Positions 17,913 through 25,346 of a DNA stretch of 47,720 bases are shown here, piece after piece. Position 1 is the stretch's first letter; every line of letters starts with the position of its first letter. A program made the position numbers and the translations under genes. The notes beneath the pieces were generated by a model. The model saw nothing but the letters and a program-made list of their open reading frames with translations. It did no database searches and was not told the DNA's origin. The DNA comes from Caulobacter sp. AP07 (lineage in GTDB: Bacteria > Pseudomonadota > Alphaproteobacteria > Caulobacterales > Caulobacteraceae): contig NZ_AKKF01000131.1 in NCBI RefSeq assembly GCF_000281955.1, positions 1 through 47,720 of the forward strand, written 5' to 3'.

Positions 17913-18203
17913 ATGCGCACCTACTACGTCTACATCCTCGCCAGCCAGCGCAACGGCACGCTCTATGTCGGTGTGATGGGCGACCTGTCGCGGCGCGTAT
18001 GGGAGCACAAGGAGGGTCTGACGCCGGGTTTCACCTCGAAGTACGGCGTCATCCGTTTGGTCTGGTACGAGGACTATCCGGACATCAGCGACGCGATCAT
18101 CCGCGAGAAGCGCATCAAGCGGTGGCGTCGGGCGTGGAAACTGCGGTTGATCGAGGAGACGAACCCGCACTGGCGCGATCTCTATGAGACCTGGAACTGC
18201 TAG
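17913..18203 (+). CDS. Small GIY-YIG nuclease-family protein
   Basis: The 96-residue protein consists only of a GIY-YIG domain of the UPF0213/UvrC-like type. YYVYIL (4-9) and TLYVGV (17-22) are the GIY and YIG strands, R27 lies in the following helix, and E65 in REKRIKRW is the expected metal-binding glutamate. Intact residues suggest a functional nuclease, although the biological role of stand-alone members is unclear. The ATG at 17913 begins the conserved strand; a TTG three codons upstream is possible and the ribosome-binding site is weak. The gene is the only one between two copies of the same palindromic repeat (D1, D2), an arrangement suggestive of a small mobile or repeat-associated unit. 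Confidence 0.85.
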   Translation: MRTYYVYILASQRNGTLYVGVMGDLSRRVWEHKEGLTPGFTSKYGVIRLVWYEDYPDISDAIIREKRIKRWRRAWKLRLIEETNPHWRDLYETWNC

Positions 18204-18216
18204 GTCATCCCCCACC

Positions 18217-18329
18217 GTTGTCATCCCGGAAAGCGCGCAGCGCTTGTCCGGGACCCAGGGGCGGCCGCACCGCATCTGCCCAGTCCCCTGGGTCCCGGAC
18301 AGCCTCTGCGAGGCTTCCGGGATGACAAC
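18217..18329. repeat. Palindromic repeat, family D copy 2 (right of the GIY-YIG gene)
   Basis: The same 13-base ends as copy 1 (GTTGTCATCCCGG/CCGGGATGACAAC), with inner arms GGGACCCAGGGG and CCCCTGGGTCCC. It starts 13 bases after the nuclease stop codon. Confidence 0.9.
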
Positions 18330-18360
18330 GAATTGTGCGTGGAAGTTGGAAGCCGCGCCC

Positions 18361-18612
18361 CTACCGCCGCGCCATGGCGTTCATCAGCCACAGCGCCGTG
18401 CAGGTGCCGAAGGTCACCGCCGCGAACGAGGCCAGGAACATCGGCAGGCTCTGGGCGAGGGCGACGCCGAGGGTGAGCAGGGCGGCCAGGGTCCAGGCGA
18501 CCATCAGCAAACGGCCTTCGCGGGACTGGCGCGCCAACCCGGGCGGCGTAAGCCGCTTGACGGCCCGCAGGGACCGCCGCCAAATTCGATGCCCCCTGAA
18601 GTCGTGATGCAA
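18361..18612 (-). CDS. Small two-helix membrane protein, hypothetical
   Basis: The 83-residue reading frame has a basic N-terminal third followed by two hydrophobic segments (about 36-54 and 58-77), predicting a cytoplasmic N-terminus and a helical hairpin in the membrane. No family is recognised. The only available start is a TTG at 18612, preceded by GGGGAA 7 bases upstream; a stop codon lies 15 codons above it in frame. The clear membrane segments and the absence of a better overlapping frame support a real gene, but the unusual start lowers confidence. It sits between repeat D2 and the HtrA-like protease gene. Confidence 0.5.
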   Translation of the reverse strand: MHHDFRGHRIWRRSLRAVKRLTPPGLARQSREGRLLMVAWTLAALLTLGVALAQSLPMFLASFAAVTFGTCTALWLMNAMARR

Positions 18613-18712
18613 GACCCATTCCCCGACGCTGACGGAAAAAGTGTAGGCGCGTCAAATGGTCGCGTCTATGGTGAAAAACCATCGTTACCCGGATTTGTGG
18701 GTTCCCGCCCGC

Positions 18713-19801
18713 CTAGCCCCGCTTTCGAGTCCGGGGCGTGATGGTCACCGTCATCAGCCGGCCCTCGCGGATCAGGACGAAGGCGGCGGGCTTGTCGATG
18801 CTGTGGTGGTCCAGGGCCCGCAGCAGGTCGTCCAGGCCGGTCAGGGGCGCGCCGGCCGCGCTGACCAGCAGGTCGCCCTCGCGCACCCCGGCCTTGGCCG
18901 CCGGTCCGCCGGCGTCGACCTGGGCCACGAACACCGCATAGCCCTGGGTGACGCCGGTGGCCTTGGCCAGGCCCGGCGGGATCGGGGCCTGCTGGGCGAC
19001 CAGGCCGATCGAGCCGCGCCGCACATGGCCGTGCTGCAGCAGCTGGGCGATCACGAAGCTGGCGGTGTTGGAGGCCACGGCGAAGCACAGGCCCTGGTAG
19101 CCGGCGATCACCGCCGTCGCGATGCCGACCACCTCGCCGTTCGAGGCGACCAGCGGCCCGCCGCTGTTGCCGGGGTTGAGGGCGGCGTCGGTCTGGATCA
19201 GGTCCTCGATCAGCCGGCCGCGCTCGCCGCGCAGCGAGCGGCCCAGGGCCGAGACCACGCCGGTGGTCACCGTGGCCTCGAAGCCCAGCGGCGCGCCGAT
19301 GGCGATCACCAGCTGGCCGCGCCGCAGGGCCTTGGAATCGCCCAGCCGCGCCACCGGCAGGTCGGTCTTCTGGTCGAGGCGCAGCAGGGCCAGGTCGGTG
19401 TCGGGGTCGTCGCCGACGCAGCGGGCCGTCAGGCTGCGGCCCTCGGCGGTGATCACCACGAAGCGCGCCGCCCCCTGCACCACGTGGCTGTTGGTCAGGA
19501 TCAGCCCGCCGGGCGCGATGGCGAAGCCCGAGCCGACGCCCTGGATGCGGGGATCGTCCAGCATCGGATGGATGCGCACCACGCTGGGGCCCACCGCCTC
19601 GACCGCGCGGACCACGGCGTTGGAATAGGCGTCGAGCAGGGTGTCGTCGGACGCCGCGCCGCCGGCCCGCGGCGGCTCGCCGGGGTCGAGGACGAAGGTC
19701 GCCCCGTCGGCGTCGATGTCGGGATAGGCCAGGATCTCGCGCAGACGCGTGGATCGGGGCCGCCGGGCCTGGGCGAACCGTTCGTACTTGCGTGCTTTCA
19801 A
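18713..19801 (-). CDS. S1C (HtrA/DegP-like) trypsin-fold serine protease with one PDZ domain
   Basis: The 362-residue protein has a complete catalytic triad: H106 in TNSHVV, D136 in DTDLALL and S213 in GNSGGPL. One C-terminal PDZ domain (about 265-350, VDAGGPAAKAGVREGDLLVS) follows. Unlike typical DegP/DegS proteins there is no signal peptide or membrane anchor in the first 80 residues, which are basic and then acidic; this suggests a cytoplasmic location unless the start is misplaced. The only start found is TTG at 19801 and its ribosome-binding site is poor. HtrA proteases remove or trim misfolded proteins. The gene lies 87 bases downstream of a small hypothetical gene, possibly in one transcript. 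Confidence 0.85.
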   Translation of the reverse strand: MKARKYERFAQARRPRSTRLREILAYPDIDADGATFVLDPGEPPRAGGAASDDTLLDAYSNAVVRAVEAVGPSVVRIHPMLDDPRIQGVGSGFAIAPGGLILTNSHVVQGAARFVVITAEGRSLTARCVGDDPDTDLALLRLDQKTDLPVARLGDSKALRRGQLVIAIGAPLGFEATVTTGVVSALGRSLRGERGRLIEDLIQTDAALNPGNSGGPLVASNGEVVGIATAVIAGYQGLCFAVASNTASFVIAQLLQHGHVRRGSIGLVAQQAPIPPGLAKATGVTQGYAVFVAQVDAGGPAAKAGVREGDLLVSAAGAPLTGLDDLLRALDHHSIDKPAAFVLIREGRLMTVTITPRTRKRG

Positions 19802-19888
19802 CGTCCCGGCCCCCGCCTGCGTATGGCGAAGGTTAACGGGAAGAACGCGGGTTGGCGAGTCGATGAGCGGCCGGGGGCGACCGGGCCT

Positions 19889-20089
19889 TCAGGCGTCGTC
19901 GCGGGCGTCCAGGACGGCCTGCATGTGGTTGCGGAACGCGGGCTCGTCGCGGGTGATCTGGGTGAACGCCTCGGCCAGTTCAGCCCGGGCCATCTCGAGA
20001 TTGTAGACGCCTTCCGCGTGGCGCAGGAGCACACAATCCAGATAGCGATCCAGAAGGAGGTGGTCTGCCTTGGTCAGGTTGGTCGCCAT
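19889..20089 (-). CDS. Hypothetical 66-residue helical protein
   Basis: The protein MATNLTKADHLLLDRYLDCV... is rich in charged residues and leucine with no signal peptide or membrane segment, so it should be a small soluble helical protein. I do not recognise a family. The ATG at 20089 is preceded by a CAGGG-like weak ribosome-binding site; an earlier in-frame start at 20125 would add twelve residues. It precedes the HtrA-like protease on the same strand, and follows a family B repeat. Confidence 0.65.
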   Translation of the reverse strand: MATNLTKADHLLLDRYLDCVLLRHAEGVYNLEMARAELAEAFTQITRDEPAFRNHMQAVLDARDDA

Positions 20090-20147
20090 GCCCTGAGAAT
20101 AAACCCTGGCGGGGCCCCGCGCCATGCGCTTGATCGAGCGGGGGCAG

Positions 20148-20284
20148 GTCCTCCCCCTTTGGGGGAGGTGTCGGCGAAGCCGACGGTGGGGGGAGCGATC
20201 GGCCGATGGCCAGACCTGCGACGGTCGACCCTAAAACGCCCCCCACCGATCGCTGCGCGATCGCCTCCCCCATAGGGGGAGGAC
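20148..20284. repeat. Large palindromic intergenic repeat, family B copy 2
   Basis: Ends GTCCTCCCCC/GGGGGAGGAC, with inner hairpins GTCGGCGAAGCCGAC and CGATCGCTGCGCGATCG. It is B1 in opposite orientation: its left half matches the reverse complement of the right half of B1 and the reverse. The non-symmetric centre differs and is longer. It lies 14 bases after the stop of ribF. Confidence 0.85.
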
Positions 20285-20298
20285 CTCCGGCCGTCCCC

Positions 20299-21252
20299 CT
20301 AGAACCCCGGCGCCACGATCGCCCGGGCGGCCACCTCGTCGCGCAGCACCTGCTCGACCAGCAGTTCGATGCTGTCGAACTTCAGCTCCGGCCGCAGGAA
20401 GGTGATCAGCTGGGTCTCGATGATCTGGCCGTAGAGGTCCTCGTCGAAGTCGAACAGCCAGGTCTCCAGCCGGGTCTCGACCACGCCGGTGGTCGGGTTG
20501 TTGCCGAGGTTGGCGACGCCGGGCACGAGGCGGCCGTCGGGCAGGCGGGTGCGGGTGGCGTAGACGCCGAGTTTCGGCACCACATAGTCCTCGACCTCGA
20601 CATTGGCGGTGGGAAAGCCCAGCTGGCGGCCCAGCTGCTGGCCCCGGCGCACCACGCCCTCGATGGCGAAGGGACGGCCCAGAATGCGGGCGGCCTGCTC
20701 GGGATGGCCGTCGCGCAGGGCGCAGCGCACCGCGGTCGACGAGAACTTCTCGCCGTCGCGGCTGGCCACCGGCTCGGCCACCGAGACCGAGAAGCCGTCC
20801 TGCTGGCCATAGGTCTTCATCAGGTCGGCGCTGCCCGTGCGGCCGCGTCCGAACGAGATGTCGAAGCCGACCGCCACGTGTTTCACGCCCAGGCCCTCTC
20901 CCGGACCGCCGACCAGCACCCTCTCCACGAACTCGCGATCGCCGAAGCTGGCCATCTCGAAGTCGAACGGCAGCAGGTAGAGGATGTCGACGCCCAGGGC
21001 CTCGAGCGCGCGGGCCTGCTGGTCGTGGGTCATCAGCTTGAAGGCCGGCTCGCTGGGCCGGAACAGCCGCCGCGGGTGCGGGTCGAAAGTGACCACCCCC
21101 AGCGGGACCTTGGCCGTCAGGGCGGCTTTGGCGGCCTGGGCGATCACCTGCTGGTGGCCGCGATGCACGCCGTCGAAATTGCCCAGGGCCACGGCCGCGC
21201 CCCGCTGCTCTTCGGGCAGGTCCTTCCAGCCGTGGACGATCTTCAGGCGCAT
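20299..21252 (-). CDS. ribF: Bifunctional riboflavin kinase / FAD synthetase
   Basis: The 317-residue protein has the N-terminal FMN adenylyltransferase domain, with GNFDGVHRGH at 24-33 as nucleotide-binding motif, VTFDPHP near 54-60 and SSTAVRCAL as the family's SST.(I/V)R..(L/I) motif. The C-terminal riboflavin kinase domain contains GFPTAN near 213. It converts riboflavin to FMN and then FAD, supplying flavin to enzymes such as EtfAB encoded later in this window. The ATG at 21252 is 11 bases after the stop of the maoC-like gene, so these two genes are surely cotranscribed. I saw no FMN riboswitch upstream. Confidence 0.95.
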   Translation of the reverse strand: MRLKIVHGWKDLPEEQRGAAVALGNFDGVHRGHQQVIAQAAKAALTAKVPLGVVTFDPHPRRLFRPSEPAFKLMTHDQQARALEALGVDILYLLPFDFEMASFGDREFVERVLVGGPGEGLGVKHVAVGFDISFGRGRTGSADLMKTYGQQDGFSVSVAEPVASRDGEKFSSTAVRCALRDGHPEQAARILGRPFAIEGVVRRGQQLGRQLGFPTANVEVEDYVVPKLGVYATRTRLPDGRLVPGVANLGNNPTTGVVETRLETWLFDFDEDLYGQIIETQLITFLRPELKFDSIELLVEQVLRDEVAARAIVAPGF

Positions 21253-21263
21253 GCGAGCTCTCT

Positions 21264-21686
21264 CTAGACGTTCTTGCGCGGGACCATGACCACGGCCTCG
21301 CCGTCGACCACGGGCTTGCCATTGACCAGGCAGACGGTGGCGAAGGTGACGCGGGCCTTGGCCTCGTCGATCTCGGTGACCGTGGCGCGGGCGGTGACCG
21401 CGTCGCCGATCCTGACCGGGCGCTTGAACTTCAGGGTCTGGGACAGGTAGATCGCGCCGGGGCCGGGCAGGGTGGTTCCCAGCACCGCCGAGATGTAGCC
21501 GGCCGACAACATGCCGTGGGCGATGCGTTCGCCGAAGCTGGTGGTCGCGGCGTAGTCGGCGTCCAGGTGGACGGGGTTGTTGTCGCCGGTCACGGCGGCG
21601 AAGGCGACGATGTCGACCTCGCCGACGGTGCGGACCAGCTCGGCCGACTGGCCGACGCTCAGATCCTCAAGAAATAGTCCCCGCAT
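21264..21686 (-). CDS. MaoC-type (R)-hydratase family protein
   Basis: The 140-residue hot-dog fold protein has the hydratase signature D35-x4-H40 in TGDNNPVHLD, followed by ATTSFGERIAHGML, both diagnostic of MaoC/PhaJ (R)-specific enoyl-CoA hydratases. It probably hydrates enoyl-CoA thioesters; the exact chain length cannot be told. The start at 21686 (MRGLFLEDLSVGQ) matches the family N-terminus; an upstream start at 21716 would add ten basic residues. It sits between the HAD hydrolase (54-base gap) and ribF (11-base gap). The association of these three genes is common in alphaproteobacteria, but the reason for it is not known to me. Confidence 0.9.
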   Translation of the reverse strand: MRGLFLEDLSVGQSAELVRTVGEVDIVAFAAVTGDNNPVHLDADYAATTSFGERIAHGMLSAGYISAVLGTTLPGPGAIYLSQTLKFKRPVRIGDAVTARATVTEIDEAKARVTFATVCLVNGKPVVDGEAVVMVPRKNV

Positions 21687-21740
21687 CCCACGCCCTTTTC
21701 TTATTGTGCGTTGCAACCAATCTAGCGATCAGCGGCGGCT

Positions 21741-22601
21741 TCACCAGACCAGATCGCCCATGGCGTGGGTCGCGCCGACGCTTTCGGCGGCCAGCAGGCC
21801 CTCGACCTTGGCCGGATCGAGCTTGCCGTCGGGGCCCAGCGCCGCCTCGCCGTGGATGCCCTTGGCGATGAACAGGCAGGCCAGGCCCTGGTCCTGGGCG
21901 CCCTTGACGTCGGTGATCACCCCGTCGCCGATGCACAGCACCCGCGAGCGGTCGACCGCTCCGCCCTTCAGGGCTTCGGCCTCGGCCAGGGCCAGGTCGT
22001 AGATCGGGCCGTAGGGCTTGCCGGCCATCAGCACCTGCCCGCCCAGGCCTTCATAGAGGTCGGCCAGCGCGCCGCCGCAATAGATCAGCCGGTCGCCGCG
22101 CTGCACCACCCGGTCGGGATTGGCGCAGATCAGGGCCAGGCCACGCTCGGCCGCCGTGGTCAGGCGCTCGCGATAGTCCTCGGGACCCTCGGCCTCGTCG
22201 TTGAAGAGGCCCGAGACCGAGATGAAGGCCGCGTCCTCGGGCCCCGAAAAGGCCAGGCCGAGGCCTTCGTAGAGCACGGCGTCGCGATCGGGGCCGACGG
22301 TCCAGACCGGGCCCGGCGCGCGCTGGGCCAGCAGGGTCCGGGTGGCGTCGCCCGAGGTGACGAAGGCGCTCCACGCCGCGCGCGGCACGCCCAGGGCGTC
22401 CAACTGGGCCACCACGTCGGCCGACGGACGCGGCGAGTTGGAGATCAGGATCACCGGGCCATGATGGGCCCGCCACTCGACCAGGGCCTGGCAGGCCTCC
22501 GGGAAACTGGCGACGCCGTTGTGGATCACGCCCCACACGTCGCACAGCAGCACGTCGTAGCGGTCGGCGAGGGCGGATAGTCCAGCGGGCAGGTCGGTCA
22601 T
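21741..22601 (-). CDS. HAD-IIA family hydrolase (TIGR01459 type)
   Basis: The 286-residue protein has HAD motif I as CDVWGV (D21), motif II as ISNSPR (S54), motif III lysine in AGKPYGP and motif IV in CIGDGVITDVKGA. It belongs to the NagD-like IIA subclass. As is usual for this alphaproteobacterial family the second aspartate of the DxD motif is replaced by tryptophan (D-V-W-G), so the normal acid/base residue is missing and its phosphatase activity is uncertain. It heads the HAD-maoC-ribF group. The ATG at 22601 fits the family N-terminus. Confidence 0.88.
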   Translation of the reverse strand: MTDLPAGLSALADRYDVLLCDVWGVIHNGVASFPEACQALVEWRAHHGPVILISNSPRPSADVVAQLDALGVPRAAWSAFVTSGDATRTLLAQRAPGPVWTVGPDRDAVLYEGLGLAFSGPEDAAFISVSGLFNDEAEGPEDYRERLTTAAERGLALICANPDRVVQRGDRLIYCGGALADLYEGLGGQVLMAGKPYGPIYDLALAEAEALKGGAVDRSRVLCIGDGVITDVKGAQDQGLACLFIAKGIHGEAALGPDGKLDPAKVEGLLAAESVGATHAMGDLVW

Positions 22602-22717
22602 GGAGACGGGCGGTACCGGGCGGAGACGGGTGCGTCAACGGTAGCGCATGTAGGGCCGCCAAGGCGCGGAGGCCAGCGGGGGAATGCTGCGAGCGCGATA
22701 AGGTTCGCTGCAGGGAC

Positions 22718-22785
22718 GGGGACACACACTCACCCCACGGTCGTCGCCAAGATGGCGAGGCGCGGTCGGGTGAGTGTGTGTCCCC
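22718..22785. repeat. Palindromic intergenic repeat, family A copy 2
   Basis: Ends GGGGACACACACTCACC and GGTGAGTGTGTGTCCCC (17 bases, perfect) around a variable centre. It lies in the 328-base gap between the divergent HAD and alcohol dehydrogenase genes. The rest of that gap shows no gene; the last 100 bases should hold the dehydrogenase promoter. Confidence 0.85.
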
Positions 22786-22929
22786 AGCTTTGCGCGCCGC
22801 GTCCGGCGGCTCTGACAGGATCGTGCATCAGACGTGCAGGATCGGTTTAACGCCGGACGCCCGGCGCGTGGCAAGTCTTGGCCGTCCGGCCGCTCCCCAG
22901 GCCGTTCCCCCAAATCCGAGGACTATCCG

Positions 22930-23970
22930 ATGGCCATCGCCAAGGGCTACGCGGCTCAAGCCGCGTCCGAGAAACTGACCCCCTTCACCTTCGAGCGGCG
23001 CGAACCCAACGCCGACGACGTCGTCATCGCCATCAAGCACTGCGGCGTCTGCCATTCCGACATCCACATGGTCGACAACGGCTGGGGCCAGAGCCTCTAT
23101 CCGATCGTGCCGGGCCACGAGATCACCGGCGTCGTCACCGCCGTGGGCTCCGGGGTCACGCGCTTCAAGGAAGGCGACCGGGTCGGCGTCGGCTGCTTCG
23201 TCGACAGCTGCACCACCTGCGCCCAGCGCGACCTGGACCTGGAGCAGTACCAGCCCGGCCTGGTCCTGACCTATAGCGGCCTGCAGCCGGGCAGCGACAC
23301 CCCGACCTATGGCGGCTATTCCGACCACATGGTGGTCAAGGAAGGCTACGTCCTGTCGATCCCCGACAACCTGCCGCTGGACGCCGCCGCCCCGCTGCTG
23401 TGCGCCGGCATCACCCTCTATTCGCCGCTGCGCCACTGGCAGGCCGGGCCCGGCAAGAAGGTGGCGATCCTGGGCATGGGCGGGCTGGGCCACATGGGCG
23501 TCAAGCTGGGCCACGCCATGGGGGCCGAGGTCACCGTGCTGAGCCAGTCGCTGTCCAAGCAGGAGGACGGGCTGAAGCTGGGGGCCGACCACTATTACGC
23601 CACCAGCGACGCGGCGACCTTCGAGACCCTGGCGGGGACCTTCGACCTGCTGATCTGCACGGTCTCGGCCGTGCTGGACTGGAGCGCCTATCTGAACCTG
23701 CTGAAGGTGGACGGCGCAATGGTGCTGGTCGGGGCGCCCGCGGAGCCGGCGCCCGTCAACGCCTTCGCCCTGATCCCGGCCCGCCGCACCCTGGCCGGCT
23801 CGATGATCGGCTCGATCAAGGAGACCCAGGAGATGCTCGACTTCTGCGGCCAGCACGGCATCGTCGCCGAGATCGAGACCATCGCCATCGACCAGATCAA
23901 CGACGCCTATGCCCGCATGCTCAAGAGCGACGTGCGCTACCGCTTCGTGATCGACATGGCGACGCTGTAG
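22930..23970 (+). CDS. Zinc-type alcohol dehydrogenase (YahK/CAD-like), structural zinc site degenerate
   Basis: The 346-residue MDR-family oxidoreductase closely follows E. coli YahK, an NADPH-dependent aldehyde reductase. The catalytic zinc ligands are present (C38 in CGVCHSD, H63-E64 in PGHEI, C158 in LLCAGIT), as is the Rossmann motif GMGGLGHMG near 182-190. The structural zinc lobe, normally C-x2-C-x2-C-x7-C, keeps C94 and C97 but has arginine at 100 and glutamine at 108 in the third and fourth positions. It probably reduces aldehydes or oxidises alcohols in the cytoplasm. The ATG at 22930 follows CCGAGGA. The last bases and stop codon are part of a 15-base tandem duplication (GGCGACGCTGTAGGG, 23958-23987). 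Confidence 0.9.
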   Translation: MAIAKGYAAQAASEKLTPFTFERREPNADDVVIAIKHCGVCHSDIHMVDNGWGQSLYPIVPGHEITGVVTAVGSGVTRFKEGDRVGVGCFVDSCTTCAQRDLDLEQYQPGLVLTYSGLQPGSDTPTYGGYSDHMVVKEGYVLSIPDNLPLDAAAPLLCAGITLYSPLRHWQAGPGKKVAILGMGGLGHMGVKLGHAMGAEVTVLSQSLSKQEDGLKLGADHYYATSDAATFETLAGTFDLLICTVSAVLDWSAYLNLLKVDGAMVLVGAPAEPAPVNAFALIPARRTLAGSMIGSIKETQEMLDFCGQHGIVAEIETIAIDQINDAYARMLKSDVRYRFVIDMATL

Positions 23971-23987
23971 GGGGCGACGCTGTAGGG
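23958..23987. repeat. 15-base tandem duplication spanning the stop codon
   Basis: GGCGACGCTGTAGGG occurs twice without a gap. The first copy contains the TAG of the alcohol dehydrogenase; the second repeats the last codons and stop downstream, with no effect on the protein. Confidence 0.8.
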
Positions 23988-24004
23988 CCGCAGAACACGG
24001 CTGG

Positions 24005-24030
24005 GGACACGCACATGGGCGTGTCCCCGT
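24005..24030. terminator. Short hairpin between convergent genes (mini family A element)
   Basis: GGGGACACGC and GCGTGTCCCC close over a 6-base loop. It lies between the convergent dehydrogenase and cupin genes and resembles the ends of the family A repeats without the centre. It probably serves as a bidirectional terminator, though no T-run follows. Confidence 0.5.
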
Positions 24031-24047
24031 TCCGTCCCGCGGCGGCG

Positions 24048-24491
24048 TTACTTCTTGCGGGGATCGTCCATCGGATTGACGTAGACGATATCCAGGGGCC
24101 CCTGGGCGTGGATCTGCAGGACCGCGCCGTCCTGGCTCCAGGCGTAGTGGTTCATGCCCGCCGGCGCCTCGGCGAAGCCGCCGGCGGCCAGGGCGGCGGC
24201 CTTGGTCATGTCCAGCTTGTCGCCCATGCCCAGATGGAGGTCGCCGGAGAGCACCGTCACATATTCCGTGGTCGGATGATGATGGGCCGGGACCTGGTAG
24301 CCGGCCGGCACGGTTATCCGCACCGTCGTCAGACCCGCCTTGGCCGGGTCGCCCGACAGCACCGCGATCGTCGCGCCCTTCGGGAACATGGCCGGGGCGG
24401 GGCCCCATTTCAGGTCTTGCGAATTTACCTGGGCCTGGGCGGCGGAGGCGAACGCGAGGCCGATGCAGAACGCTACCGTTGTCTTCAACAT
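24048..24491 (-). CDS. Exported cupin-domain protein
   Basis: The 147-residue protein has a signal peptide (about 1-20, ending AQA-Q) and a single cupin barrel. The metal-binding cluster H70-H71-H72...E76 (VPAHHHPTTEYV) and a later histidine H115 (GMNHYAW) fit the two cupin motifs. Such small periplasmic cupins (DUF4437-like) are of unknown function; some relatives are dioxygenase-like or sugar-binding. An ATG at 24491 opens the signal peptide. It converges on the alcohol dehydrogenase gene. Confidence 0.8.
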   Translation of the reverse strand: MLKTTVAFCIGLAFASAAQAQVNSQDLKWGPAPAMFPKGATIAVLSGDPAKAGLTTVRITVPAGYQVPAHHHPTTEYVTVLSGDLHLGMGDKLDMTKAAALAAGGFAEAPAGMNHYAWSQDGAVLQIHAQGPLDIVYVNPMDDPRKK

Positions 24492-24604
24492 GGCGGTTCT
24501 CCGGATTTGCGGAGGCGGTAGCCTATCACCCAGGGCCCCGACCCCCTACAACCTCGGCGGTCGGGCGCCGGGGGCGATCGCCGCGTCGGCGCGCCTGGAT
24601 TCCG

Positions 24605-25279
24605 TCATTCCGCGACGCGCGGTCCGCAGATCAGGTCGATGGTGGCGGCGATCGTCGCCTCCAGCTGCTCGCGGGTCTCGCCGGCCCGGGCGCGCACCGA
24701 CAGGGCGTTGATCATCACCCCGGCCACCCGGGCCAGGGCGGCATGATCCGCGCCGGGCGCCAGCTCGCCGGCCGCGTGGGCGCGGGCGAACAGCCGCTCG
24801 AAGCCCCGATCCAGTTCGTGCAGGCCGTTGGCGACCGTCTCGCGCACCACCGGATCGACGACCGCCTGGCCCAGGCCGGCGCTGACCAGGAAGCAGCCGC
24901 GCCCGCCGACGTCGCCCGAAAGATAGAAGCCCAGCGCCGCGTGATAGACCCGCTCCAGCGCCTCGCGCAGCGTGCCGCCGGCGCGGAAGGCCTGGATCAT
25001 CGCCGCCCGCGACTCGTCCATGTAGCGATCCAGGGCGATGCGGAAGAGGGTCTGCTTGTCGCCGAACGCGCCGTACAGGCTGGGGCGGTTCATGCCGGTG
25101 GCCGCGCTCAGGTCGTCCAGCGACGCCCCGGCATAGCCCTGGTCCCAGAAGGTCGCGGTCGCCTGGCGCACCGCGACGTCCGGATCGTAGCGGCGGGGCC
25201 TGCCCCTGCGCCGGGCTTCCGGAGGGGCCTCGCCTTCAGGCGGGAGACGCGGTTCAGCCGGATTTGATTTTTGTACCAT
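24605..25279 (-). CDS. TetR/AcrR family transcriptional regulator
   Basis: The 224-residue protein has a basic, arginine-rich N-terminus (RRRGRPRRYD), then the TetR DNA-binding domain with its helix-turn-helix at about 54-73 (LDDLSAATGMNRPSLYGAFG). A ligand-binding helical domain follows, containing a GGRGCFLVSA segment typical of a large proteobacterial TetR group (YxaF/LfrR-like) that controls oxidoreductases or glutathione transferases. It diverges from the GST gene with only 67 bases between start codons, and the palindrome at 25273-25324 covers its own ATG, so it probably represses both itself and the GST gene. Confidence 0.92.
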   Translation of the reverse strand: MVQKSNPAEPRLPPEGEAPPEARRRGRPRRYDPDVAVRQATATFWDQGYAGASLDDLSAATGMNRPSLYGAFGDKQTLFRIALDRYMDESRAAMIQAFRAGGTLREALERVYHAALGFYLSGDVGGRGCFLVSAGLGQAVVDPVVRETVANGLHELDRGFERLFARAHAAGELAPGADHAALARVAGVMINALSVRARAGETREQLEATIAATIDLICGPRVAE

Positions 25280-25324
25280 TTCGAATAAAAACCTTGCGTC
25301 CGCTATTTTTATGCGAAATGGTAT
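25273..25324. promoter_or_regulatory. Palindromic operator between tetR-family and GST genes
   Basis: GTACCATTTCGAATAAAAA (25273-25291) and the reverse complement of 25306-25324 (ATACCATTTCGCATAAAAA) agree at 17 of 19 positions, separated by 14 bases. The left arm contains the complement of the tetR-family start codon and the right arm lies just upstream of the GST ribosome-binding site. This is a strong candidate for two binding sites of the divergently encoded regulator. Confidence 0.75.
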
Positions 25325-25346
25325 GAAAATGCAAACGGAGGCTCCG

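Noticed and set aside
17779..18329. Repeats D1/D2 as terminal repeats of an insertion sequence
   Set aside because: The enclosed gene is a GIY-YIG nuclease, not a transposase, and no target-site duplication was seen at the outer borders.
20285..22929. FMN riboswitch associated with ribF
   Set aside because: No conserved FMN-element segments were visible upstream of the HAD-maoC-ribF group or before ribF itself.
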